Of a stretch of 64,000 nucleotides of DNA, positions 36,329-47,110 are shown in pieces (within the stretch, counting starts at the first letter, position 1; each line of letters starts with the position of its first letter). The stretch comes from Lineus longissimus (lineage: Eukaryota; Nemertea; Pilidiophora; Heteronemertea; Lineidae), in NCBI RefSeq assembly GCF_910592395.1, contig NC_088308.1:26675501-26739500 (forward strand), written 5' to 3'. The notes beneath the pieces were generated by a model, which was not told where the DNA came from, made no database searches, and saw only the letters and a list, made by a program, of their open reading frames with translations. Both the position numbers and the translations under genes were made by a program.

Positions 36329-39300
36329 CTAATATCCTTCCATGAGTTCCAAGAATAGACTCTTTATCATCCTTGCCTCGTAGGTCACAGTGTTCTTCCC
36401 AGGATGCATGGGCTCCTCCTCAAGAGGCTGCTCAATCACTGCCTTTACATCTCGACCATACACTGCAACAGACAAGCGAGAACAGTAACAACCCACAAAT
36501 TCCAAACAAAGTCCTCAAGAAGGGCAATCAACTCCAAGAACATTGACTTAAAAAGTCTCAGTCCCTGCGAGGTTAAAAAGTTTCCAGATGAAACACCTCC
36601 CATTCATTTTAAGCCGGGTTATAGCCATGCACCTATCCTGTCACTGAACAATTGTTTAAGACACTTTGTCCTGAGCAAAACTGATTACCGGTACTGTCAA
36701 ACCACAGACAGAGATGACCTGGGTGGGAGGGAGGGAATCTAAAACAGAACATGGCATCTCCCCACTTACATTCACAGTGCTCCAAGAACTGGATGCATTC
36801 CTGCAGCACAGAGTCGCGTAACATGATCATATGTTTGGCCATGTTCTCGATGAGTGAGAGGAAGTTCCTCTTGGCGTAATACCAGGTGTCTGTACCAAGT
36901 TTCTTATTGTAAGGTTCCAAACTCTTGATCACACGAGAGATGCCAAATTCATAGTTTCCCTTGGCGCAGTACAGAGTTCTGAAAGTCAATAAAATTGATA
37001 TGATACATTGCAGTGATTTTCGTATTTGAATAAGCAATAAGTAGGCCTACTATTTGAAACAACTGCACAGGTAGGTCACAGGAAAATTGGATGCAGATTT
37101 TGATTTTCTGTGACCTACCTATGCATAGACCATTAATGACCACAGTATTCAAACTGGCAAGCAAAGAGGCATATGAAATCTATATTTTCTGATCACTAGG
37201 AGGTCTCTTTGATTGTATACTCTGCTCCTTGACACATAACTTCTGATAATATTTCTATTTGGTATCATCTTACTGTCTCTTCAGATTAAAGAAAATGCTG
37301 ACTTACCCGATAACCAGATTGACAATGCAGAGATGGAATATCTTCTTATCTGGGTCATCATAAGCCACTTGCTCCTCCTCCTTCTCAATCTTACGCATCA
37401 GTTCTTCAGCCTAGAAGTACGATGAAAGTCAAACAGGTAAAAAGAGATCACAATTCAAATGTAACTAGCTTTTACTGAAGAATGATGCTCTTGGTTGTGC
37501 GTACTGCCAATCCACTTAATGTTTTTCGAGGCTTTCACTTTCATGAAACTACATGTAAAATGTTGTTTTTTTTCGGTAAAATAAGTGTATGTTCTGTAAC
37601 TGAAACTTACATCTTCATTTTGACTTGTCATGATGTAGGCAACACAAAGATTAGCCAGGACGATGGCGCTAACAGACAAAATGTTGTCATAGTGCTTCTT
37701 TACGATTGGCTCATAGAACCCAGTCGCTTCCTTGAACTTGCTCTCCTGCATGAAGAGGACATGTGCCACGTTCAGTTTCCAGACATCATGCTCGTTACAG
37801 AATTCCACTGACTTCCTGAAGATTTTTTCCACCTGGGCATAGTTCTCAAGATCCCAATAGATCTTAGCTTGTTGCATCAGGATTGGAATGTATCTGAAAG
37901 ACATACTTTTGTTTAGAGAGATAGTTCCAATATCAGAAACACTGGGTCTTCGGAAATAACAGATCGACCTCTTCAGGGGGTTTTAACTTGAACTAACCAC
38001 CATAGAAGCTAAGTCTGAACTGTGAGATATGAGCTCTTTAGTTCCTGATTAAGTTTTTCAGATGAAAACTGCATCACCTTTCCAAAGCTTCGTCATATTC
38101 ATTGACAGATTTCTTCACCAGTTCATCATCATGATTCTGCCGAGCCTCCTGGACCTGTTTTGTGAGCTTTCTGAGAGCTTCTGTCTGCTTTGCGGCCATT
38201 TCATCAAGCTTCCTGTACGCCTCCTCCGGCGAGGTCTGCCGGGTTATTACTGCCTCTAAGAAGTCATACAGATACTGAAAGTGCAACAAATGGAAAATAG
38301 TGAAGCAAACTTTAACCATGTGCAAGTGAAATGAGGAGTGTAAACTGAGTATCAGGGATATTAGGTTGCACATAATCTCAAGAATGATTTTGAGTTTCAG
38401 ACATTTCAGGTAACATCACATCACTTGCAGAGGATGAGGAATGTTTGAGCTGAACTAGTCTTAAATATCAAGTAAGTTAGGCCTCAAACCACCCAACGAT
38501 GAAATGAACAAGAGCAAGTGTGCAGAGAACTTCTCCAAGCTGGCATATGAGCACTGTCCACCTTTCCACCAGGCCTAGCAGTAGCTCCCACTTACCGGAG
38601 TTAGATGTTTGTAGGTGAGATGTGCATTCTCGGCTAGAACATCAGCAGCAAGATCATAATACTGAAAGGGTAACATAATGGTTGTATGCTTGGGATACTT
38701 AGAACTATAAGCAATGATTAGCTCTCAATGTTATGAGGGGAGCAGCCAGAAAACATCTAGCATCATGAAATATAGAGTGAGTAACAGCCAATGTAAGACA
38801 ATGTCAACTCAAAATCATGCAAACTAAAGATACTCTGCCATCACTATGAACATCAAAACTACAAATGACAATGGTAGGTCATTCCTTGAAGCAGAAACTT
38901 TGCTGTATGCCTTCCTTTGGGTATTCACATTTTGATACCATGTACACAGAGAATCTTACCTCATATTTCACATACAGTAACAAGAGGTTTCCAAAAGTCT
39001 CAGGTGGGAATGGGACCTGCTGTAGTAGGAACTGCAGCTTCTCAAAGCCTTGGGTAGGCAGCGCTTCCATGTTCATCAAGGCCTGGTTATGCAGGGTGAC
39101 GTGGTCAAGCTCTTCCTCAGCTCGTGGGGGCATGTCAGTTAGTGCTTCACAGGCTGCTTCATCTGTGACAGCATTGGAGAATCAAATAGTGTCAAAAACA
39201 AATTTTGTTTACAAACTTTGGCTAGTGAAGGAAATTTGAAAGTTAAAAAGTGCCAGAACAGATGAGATATTGACCCAATATACACATTGGCAGTGTTGCT

Positions 39301-41422
39301 GCTACACATCTATGTTAAAGACCAGGGGAAGATCAAGCTAGCCTCCCCCTGATGAGCCATTCAGCTGCTCACGGGACTTGAACATTGGAGATGAAAAACA
39401 AAAATAACACTACTTACGATTTTTCAGTTGATATTCTATGGCTGCTTTCAAGTTGAATGCCTCAATCAGGGCAGTCTCATGGAGGGTCAGGGTGTTCCCA
39501 ACACTACGAACATCAATCCCTTCAGTCGTCATACCAACACTCAACTCTGCAATTGAAAACAATTGATTATTGCAGAGGATTTTTCAAACATCTCTCTTAC
39601 TTACTTATTACGAGGCCCAGGTGCCTTTTGTCAGTGTCTTATTTCAGGACCCAAATTCCCTCTGTCAGTTTCAAGGAACTTACTTATTTCAGGACCAATG
39701 TGCTCCCTGTCAGACCTGTGAACATACCTGGATGCTCCCTGATCCCTCTCTCTATGATGTCAGCAATGTGTTTAAGAGCTGGAGCATACTGCTTCAACAT
39801 GTAGTGGCAGAGGGCGATGTTGTAGGAGAGGTCTGGTTTGTAGCCAACAATCTGCATTGCCTGAGTGAACTTCGTGCAGGCATCATTAAAGTTTCCTTCC
39901 TAAAACACAAAGACATACATGTACATGTTTGTGCATTTTCATATCATTTCAAGCAAAATCACAATTGTTCTTCAGTCTGGCTGTTTTAAGTTGAAGAAAT
40001 TCCATTCAACATTTGAGGTCAATGCTTAAATCATCAGGAACAGAGAGTAGGTTTCGAATTGTGATAAAAACCACAGGCCAAGGTTAGGACGCCGAGTACC
40101 TACCTTGAAAAGTAGACAACCAAGGTTAATCTCTGTGTCTGGGTCATCACTAGGACACTGCTCCACCATACTCTGGGCTCCAGGGATGTCTTCTTCCTGG
40201 TACTTTATTCCAGCTTGCAACTTCGTAATCTGTAATGAACAATATTTAATTTTAAAATAACCTGAAAGGCAGGTTATTCCTGAGTGATGACCAGTATTCA
40301 AAAAACAAAAATGACCAATTATGACAATCTTTACTGTTGTGCATCCAGGAGAGAGGTACATGGAGGCAAATTGAAGGAAGTGCCATTTCCAACAGATTCA
40401 TTGATCCCGTTCATGTGATGAAGTGTTGACAATGGTTTTCCACCTCAAGAAACAGTCAAACCCGCAGAAGTTGTGAGCGCTTGAGGACTACAATGGCTGA
40501 CCTACCTGTGTTTGGTATGCAGGGTTATCAATCTGACAGGCAGTTTTCATGGCCTCTTGATAGAGACAAGCTTTGTATAAAGACTGAGCATAATAGAGCT
40601 TGTAGTCCTCAACCTCAGGATGAAGCATCTGCAACTGCTCATAACAATCAGAGGCATTCACGAAGTCTTGCATCTGGTAGTAACAGTAGCCCAGAAGTGA
40701 TAAGGCAGCCCGTGACTAAAAGGAAAATTAAAATGTAAAACATCTACAAATTAACACTGTCAACAGCAAAACTGCAAATAAAATCTCCCTTTAACTATTG
40801 CCATTTTTACGGTATATCATATTCGTAATAGTGCAGCCACCAAATATCATGATGCAGTTACACCAATGCAAAGGCCAAGGTATGAGAATGATAGAGTATG
40901 ATAACTCATGGATCATGAGAGTTGTTCAACCTGACACAGCCAGAAAAAATAGTTTACCTTCGAATGAGTTTGCAACTGATTTGTTAGAATATTGATGGCT
41001 TCTCCATATCGCTGATCTTTGATCTGAAAAAAGTCATTGGCATCAACTTTAGGATTATGCTAATACGGTAGCCTCAATCTACCATGTCCATAGTCTACTA
41101 TAACTATTACTAACTAAGGCTTTTGATCGTGGTCTTCATTTTGTGATTGTTCAGATTTAACCTTTGCCCTATCCGGCCTGTGACATGCAATGGCCAATGC
41201 TTATAATTTACATAAGCCATCAGCACTGCCACTGGCAGCAGCACTGGGCCTGGCCACCCTGCAGTGCAGACTGTGACTAGCATGACTAGTGTCAGTAAGT
41301 GTGAGAGATCAGATTGACATTTGATTTTGACATTTCTCATTCTTCACATTTTATGCCGAACAACTTACCATTCCATACACTGTGGCGGTGTACTCGCCCT
41401 CCTTCATCTGCACAGCAGTCAT
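36329..41422 (-). CDS. IFT70: Intraflagellar transport protein 70 (TTC30 / DYF-1 family)
   Basis: Thirteen minus-strand exons encode 650 residues: 41422-41369, 41023-40958, 40715-40506, 40229-40104, 39899-39728, 39546-39418, 39162-38960, 38661-38596, 38274-38078, 37893-37611, 37410-37307, 36978-36770 and 36462-36329. All junctions are GT-AG and in frame. Human TTC30A has 665 residues. The protein is a superhelix of tetratricopeptide repeats that wraps IFT52 in the IFT-B complex and is needed to build cilia (family knowledge). Diagnostic stretches include ALTDMPPRAEEELD, FPPETFGNLLLLYVKYE, HDVWKLNVAHVLFMQE and KKLGTDTWYYAKRNF. The C-terminus (NTVTYEARMIKSLF) matches the family end, so the gene is complete. 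Vertebrate TTC30 genes are, to my recollection, intronless retrocopies; this one keeps introns. Confidence 0.97.
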
Positions 41423-41852
41423 AATGATAAATTGGTGAGGTTGTCAGTTCTAAAACAGAATAAAATAGGGAGGTAACACGGCAAAACAACACAAATTCTA
41501 CACAAACATGACAAAACTGTGGAATTTGTTTATGTAGTGACTGCGCATGCGCAGCAGGTGCGCGGCTTTTCGTATCTCCGAAGTTCGAAGAAGAACTTTT
41601 TCAACCTCGAAGGCCAAAAATTATTGTAGTGTAAAGTTTACGTGCTTTCGAGATACGGTACTACTTTGATTTGGCTAGAGCCAAGGCTGAAGCAAGATTA
41701 ATTTCCTAATTTTTCATTAAAAAGGCATAACTAATACACATTTGGTCAAATTTAGTCAGCAAGATTCATTTAAATCCATATCCTTGATATATTTTTGAAT
41801 TCTTAAATACTTCTGAGAGTCAAGATGATGTCCCTATGACAACGTAAACAAT
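41423..41852. promoter_or_regulatory. Bidirectional promoter of IFT70 and the TEX47-like locus
   Basis: About 430 bases separate the IFT70 ATG from a plus-strand ATG-bearing exon. GCGCATGCGC (41543-41552, NRF1-type) lies in the middle in a CpG-rich patch. CAATATGGCG (YY1-like) overlaps the plus-strand ATG. Confidence 0.55.
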
Positions 41853-41945
41853 ATGGCGAACCTGATGGAAGAAGATTCCCTCTTGGAGGGACATAGAACA
41901 TCACTTCTAGATGTCCAGGAAGACAAATTAAGAGCAATGAATAAG
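41853..41945 (+). other. Putative upstream exon with short open frame
   Basis: ATG at 41853 opens 31 codons (MANLMEEDSLLEGHRTSLLD...) up to a possible donor AAG|GTACCA. Joining it to the acceptor just before 43449 hits a stop, so it is not in frame with the TEX47-like protein. It could be a 5' untranslated exon with an upstream reading frame, an alternative first exon, or part of another transcript. Confidence 0.35.
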
Positions 41946-43448
41946 GTACCATGATCTCTAATCAATCTCTCTTCTCAACGATGTAAATAAAGTGATAATC
42001 TAACGCAAAATGACCATTTACTTCTTATTTTATACAATACAAGCAATCAATGAGTGCCAGCAATGGCATAGCCTGATCATGCCTCATGGCTCGTAAATAG
42101 CAATGGCCAATGCAGTGCTTCCATGCATGGTTTTAGCACCTGGCGCCGCACACTCCCAGAGTCAAGAACAGTGGACATTTTCGACAAAGACAAAAACCAG
42201 AGCCAGACAAAACAAACAGTCCTGAATATTATAGTATCTGCTGGCTGTAGTGTAGTGTAGTCTTAGTGTACTGTTAACTGTAGCCTTCTGACTTCAGACA
42301 CTTGTCAGTAATGTAACTTGAGTGATTGGAATCCGAATGCCAAATGGGTAGGAGTGGGAATGAGCGGAGAGCATGACAGAGAGAGTATGCCAACTTGAGT
42401 GAGACAGTGGGTCAGCTACACAAGTGACTAGAACTTTTATGCTGCCATGGTTGTGATAAGTAAAGTAGTTGACATTTGTACTCAGGATGGAAAACATTAG
42501 CATTTGATTTTGAAGGAAACTATTTAAAATATGCATAAACTTCCTCTTTGTGGTATGGCGAAAGATATTTTAGAATCAAAGCAAATTTTAAACAATGCAG
42601 ACTTTTCTTATTTGACTTTTTTTTGTCTTTTGCCTGTTACACCGTGCTCGGCTAGTCCATGTTATGTATGTCCCATTACTGGCCCTCCTGGGCATTCAGT
42701 CATAGAAATCGCTTATCAAATGAAACGGAAAATCTTGCTTACCTGGGCTTCCTGTATGAAGTGAGCTACACATATGAGAAATTCCTCAGTTCATGTGACA
42801 GTTTTACCAAAACCAATTGAATATGAACTATTTTATGCAAACCTTTTAGTGGATTACCGATGCCCATGTTTATTTTATTTACTCTTATTTATTTTGCCCT
42901 CTGGGGAAAGGAAAGTGTATTGTTTTCTGAAATAACAGTTTATTAGCTGGTATGATGAATAATGTAATTGTAGCTGGCCCAATCAAATAGTTTTTGTTAT
43001 GCTTTTAGCTCAGTATGCTTGGTAACCTTGGTAGCTGAACCATTGGTTTATTATTTTCGATTGCCTCCAGGTAGATTGTATATGGGTCCTACCATTTCAA
43101 GACGGGTAGAAGTACATTTGTAATTTTGTCTCAAGATGCACAATTACCTCCCAGACAATGCAAGGCTGAAACGAAAATTGATTAAAAGCAAAGATTATAT
43201 GCAATGACCTATTCTTTTTGAAATATAGTTGAAATGTTCTGAGTAAGTTTTATGAATTTCAGTTACTTGAATCATAAACCCCTTTTTATCAAAATAAACT
43301 TGGTTTTACCTAATTGCACAAGTCCAACAAAAGGCCACTCACAGTTGAACGCTTCAGGAGATATTTGTTTTGTTATATGCACAGTTCATAGTCCTATATA
43401 TATCATACCATTTTGTTCATGATCAACGGTTGATCTGACAGTTTAAAA
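41946..43448. other. Region before TEX47-like start, no recognised feature
   Basis: Probably the first intron or 5' flank of the TEX47-like gene. A possible acceptor (TTGATCTGACAG) ends 8 bases before the ATG. No repeats or RNA genes recognised. Confidence 0.45.
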
Positions 43449-45557
43449 ATGGATACTCTACCAGAACAAGCAGCACAGTCTGTGAATAAAGCAACAGCTG
43501 CTGTCAGCCCAACCACTAAGAGGAAGGGCAAGAAAGGCCAGAAGTATCATTTTGATTGGCCCATGCAAAATCTTTTGGAGGTACAACTAGGAAAGCGACA
43601 AAAGGAGGAGCCAAGGGTAGGCCTATTCAATTTTCTCACATGTCTCAGCCTGTAATCTGTCTCACTCAGGTCAGCAGTCATCCTCTATAACCTGCAGGAA
43701 ACCTTTCTTCTTTTTCTAGAAAGCTCTGCTCCATAGAGTGGTGATAGTCTCAAAACAAAAAGCTGATATTGAAGAAAAGGAAGAAATAGGCAGTAAGTGG
43801 TTGCAGATCAGGGGAAAACCTTTCTTCACACTCTTGCCCTCTCTGTTCGCCCCTGCAGTGAGGCCCGAGGAGATCAAGCAGTCTTCGTACACTTTCTTTT
43901 AGCCTTGCTCAGTCAATTCTTGCAGCGAGCCAAATAGGTTTCTCTGTCATGTTTGGTTTGTCAGCCAGTGAAAAGGGGGCATTTCTGATGTTGTGTTTGC
44001 ACATTAGTCCTGAGGGTGATGACTGTTGGGTTTCTAGCAAGTTTTTTAATCATTAACAAAACTTATGTTTTTTTAATGACTTTGTTGTCATTTTCAGCTT
44101 ACTATGACAAGTTGTTCAAGAATCTCAACAACCAGCTGCAGAGTGAAGGTGTATCAGGTCTTCTTCTTGTCTATCCAGAGTGCTGCCTTCATGTGATAGA
44201 GGTTGGTACAACATGTTCTTTCTTGTTCATCTGTCTTAGATTGAAATATAGAATAATTATTTTTCCTTGAAAAGTGGTGTGTTATCCATTTGTTGCTCAT
44301 TCTCTTTTGCAGACACTGTTCCTATAAATTCGTATTTAGAAAAACCATTCTGTCTTTTCAGACATGTACAGACATGCTTCTAGAAATCATAAAAGACTTG
44401 CAGACTACTAATCAGTTTACAGAGAAGTCAAAAATACTGGTGGTGTCTCATGATATATCCTTTTTGTACAAACCATATCAAAGCATATTTATGTTTGCTT
44501 TAATTCCATTGTTGGATGGGGCTCATTTATCAACCTTACTCCCACATTTTGTGATGGGGTTAGGACAGTTGTGAAGTGCTGCAGGCTGCTGATCATCAAA
44601 CCGTCATCATTTGATACCGCAGTTGTTTCAGTCAGCAAGATTAGGTTCAATGCCAAAGGTGCCGCTGCAAGATAGTTTGAGACAAAAAGGCCTAATTGGA
44701 TAAGCTTCAGTCATCTTTGTTTAAAATCCTTGACAGTTTCCACATTCCCACCAGATTATATCAGACGTGGTCATTCCGTGTTTTGGACATGGAAGCACAG
44801 AATATTGGTCTTTATGAACCTTCTGATGACAATCACAATATAGTGATAGATGTCCTACAGCAGGTGATCAAGTTAGGAAGTCATTTGGCAAAGATTCCTA
44901 AGGTATGTGTGTCTCTATATTTCCACCTTTATGAAATATAAAGTCCAGTGCTTTTGTGAGATGTTCCTGTTATCAATTTCAAAAGGAACACATACATGAG
45001 ATATTGATATATAAGTAATGTAAATCTTGTTGTGTTTTTTCTCTCTACAGTTAAACTGGAAGAGTACCATGGACAACCTGAGGGAGAAGGTACCAGACCT
45101 CCTACCGCAGCAGAGTAAGTACTTTATATTAACTCGCTTAATTAACTAGTTTAAGTTAAAATTTAACTAGTGTCAATACATTGAAGACTCACTACCTTGA
45201 ATTTGATTTTCAGTTGTGATAGGATATCTACTTGACACAAACGACAAGAGCATGATTGAAATAGAAGACTTCCTGACGTATTACTCCAAGCCATACGACA
45301 TTGTTCTAAATGGAGGTGAGCAGTTTGCACAATATCTCCCATCCATATCTTAACATTTAATGACAGTGGCCCTCTGGTCTTCCTTTATTCCCCACAGCTT
45401 TGTCTTGCCATCTTGATCCTCCAGTCATGTCTTTCTCTACTGTGCTTCAATAGTACACTTTTCAAGAAAATCTACACCAAAATCTACACCAAGTTTTCTG
45501 TTTTCTTTTCCAGAATTGGTTTGGCCAATGCCTGTGCGGTTATTCCCCTACAACTGA
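43449..45557 (+). CDS. TEX47: TEX47-like protein with degenerate BLUF-like domain
   Basis: Eight exons encode 268 residues: 43449-43616, 43720-43792, 44098-44201, 44362-44454, 44744-44902, 45051-45114, 45214-45315 and 45514-45557. The N-terminal 55 residues are basic and Ala/Lys-rich. Residues 58-160 follow the BLUF fold: beta-1 (LLHRVVIVSK), GVSGLLLVYPECCLHVIE, then SKILVVSHDIPTRLYQTWSF. The photoactive Tyr position is Ile65 and the flavin-switch Gln position is His112, so light sensing by flavin is unlikely. Human TEX47 (C7orf62) is about 250 residues with the same kind of domain and is testis-expressed (family knowledge). The link to TEX47 rests on this domain and length. The fourth intron is U12-type AT-AC. 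Function is unknown. Confidence 0.72.
44455..44743 (+). other. AT-AC (U12-type) intron
   Basis: The donor is ATATCCTTT, an exact U12 AT-AC consensus. The branch site is TCCTTGAC (44727-44734), and the intron ends in AC ten bases after the branch A (44733). Joining the flanks gives VVSHD|IPTRL in phase 0. No GT-AG pair nearby yields an in-frame product. Confidence 0.9.
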
Positions 45558-45989
45558 TACTGAGTTAGAATCAAGCAATTATAGAACATTCCATTTCATG
45601 ACTCTTATCAGCAAGCTTTTTTGTAAAAGTAAAAGTGAAAGAGCTTTCTAAGATTCCAACATAAGAATTGATGAGGACCACAGCATTTGACAATGACAAA
45701 TTCAGAGCTGGTCATGACAAATCTCGTACTTCCAGACCATGAGACACCATTAATGAAGAGAAATTCTGTTTAACTTTGAGTTGAAATCCCTTCAGCAGTG
45801 GCTTCCAGTTGACCAGTGGACTCCCATGCTAGTGGCTATACCTTGTTTCTTTGCTCTGTGATATATTAACTGATCAATTCATTTAGAGTTGCCAAGGACA
45901 AAGTTTCATTCTGTGATTGCAAAATATTTACCCTGTTATGTTTTGAGATATATTGTAAATCTGTACATACTGTGAATAATCATTGAAAC

Positions 45990-45995
45990 AATAAA
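45990..45995 (+). terminator. Poly(A) signal of the TEX47-like gene
   Basis: AATAAA 433 bases after the stop codon. Confidence 0.6.
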
Positions 45996-46119
45996 GTATA
46001 GGCATTTGTAATTGAGAAACTGGTGTTGTTTAGATCTTCTAATTTTCATTTGTCTTTGCCTTCTGTGATTACCATGAATGGCCTTGTAATCTCTTCTAAA
46101 TAGATCTGAGATTGTCTTT

Positions 46120-46680
46120 ATGTTCTCAGTAGATGTGACATTGCCCCAACACCTCGCTGAATGTGCCAGGAACTTGATATCTCCCATGACTTCCCTGGAC
46201 ATGATGTTGTTAAGGTGTCTCCAGGTTCTCCCTGGATGTGAGATTGCTCAAAAATCTCGCTGAATGTGACAGGAACCTGGCATATCCCATGACCTCCCCT
46301 GGACATTACAATGTTCTGGTGTGTCCACGTTCTCCTTGGATGTGACAAAGTCCTGAAACTTGATCCATATTCACCCTGAATGTGGACATGCTCCCCCTTG
46401 ATGTAGTAATGCTCTGGTATCCCCACGTTCTCCCTGGATGTACTGACAATGCCCTGACCTCTTGATCCATGTTCACCCTGAATGTGTACATGTTCACCTT
46501 CAATGTATGGATGCTGTGGTGTCTCCATGTTCTCTCTGTATGGGACATGCCATGGTGTAATCATGAACTTCCCGGATGTGACCATATCCTGGTATCTCCA
46601 TGTTCTCCATGCATGTGACAATCCCCTGGATGTTCTTCGACCCTGTACGCTATCTTCCATAGCTGCACTGATCTGTCTTC
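46120..46680. repeat. Degenerate short tandem repeats (~30-60 bp period)
   Basis: Variants of GTCTCCATGTTCTCCCTGGA, TGTGACAATGCCCTG and CACCCTGAATGTG recur across this stretch, with similar pieces again at 47390-47560. The repeats keep a 193-codon minus-strand frame open (46699-46118) with peptide motifs such as GEHVHIQGEHG. There is no known domain, so I treat the frame as incidental to the repeat. Confidence 0.6.
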
Positions 46681-46689
46681 CAAAGGGTT

Positions 46690-47110
46690 GTTCCCCCAAT
46701 ACACCATAGCACTGATTGTCCTTCAGATGGACTGTTCCCTCCCATCGCCCAGAGCTAGCACTGATCTGTCTTCAAGATGGGTTGATCTCCCAATACACCA
46801 TTCCCCAGAACTAGCACTGATCAGTGTTCAGGATGAATGTTCCCCGAGTAGACCTCACACTGATCTGTCTTTTAGATTGATTGATCGTTCCCCCAAACCA
46901 ACATGGCCCAGAGCTAGCACTGCTGCTTGTCTTCAAGATGGGTTGTTCCCCTTACACACCATTGTCCAGGACTAGCACGGATTTGTAGTCAGGATGGCTT
47001 GTCCCCCGAAAGACCATCTCCCAGAGCTAGCACTAATCAGTCTTTACGATGGGTTGTTCCCCCAAAAAAAACATCGCCCAGAGCTAGCACAAGTTCAGTC
47101 ATTAGTGTCG
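46690..47110. repeat. Degenerate ~60-bp minisatellite
   Basis: About seven imperfect units share CCCAGAGCTAGCACTGATC followed by GTCTTCAAGATGGGTTGTTC and a C-rich stretch. Adjacent to, but distinct from, the preceding repeat block. Confidence 0.7.

Noticed and set aside
39457-39989. Plus-strand frames of 115 and 139 codons
   Set aside because: They overlap IFT70 exons 5-6 and the intron between them, in antisense, and carry no recognisable domain.
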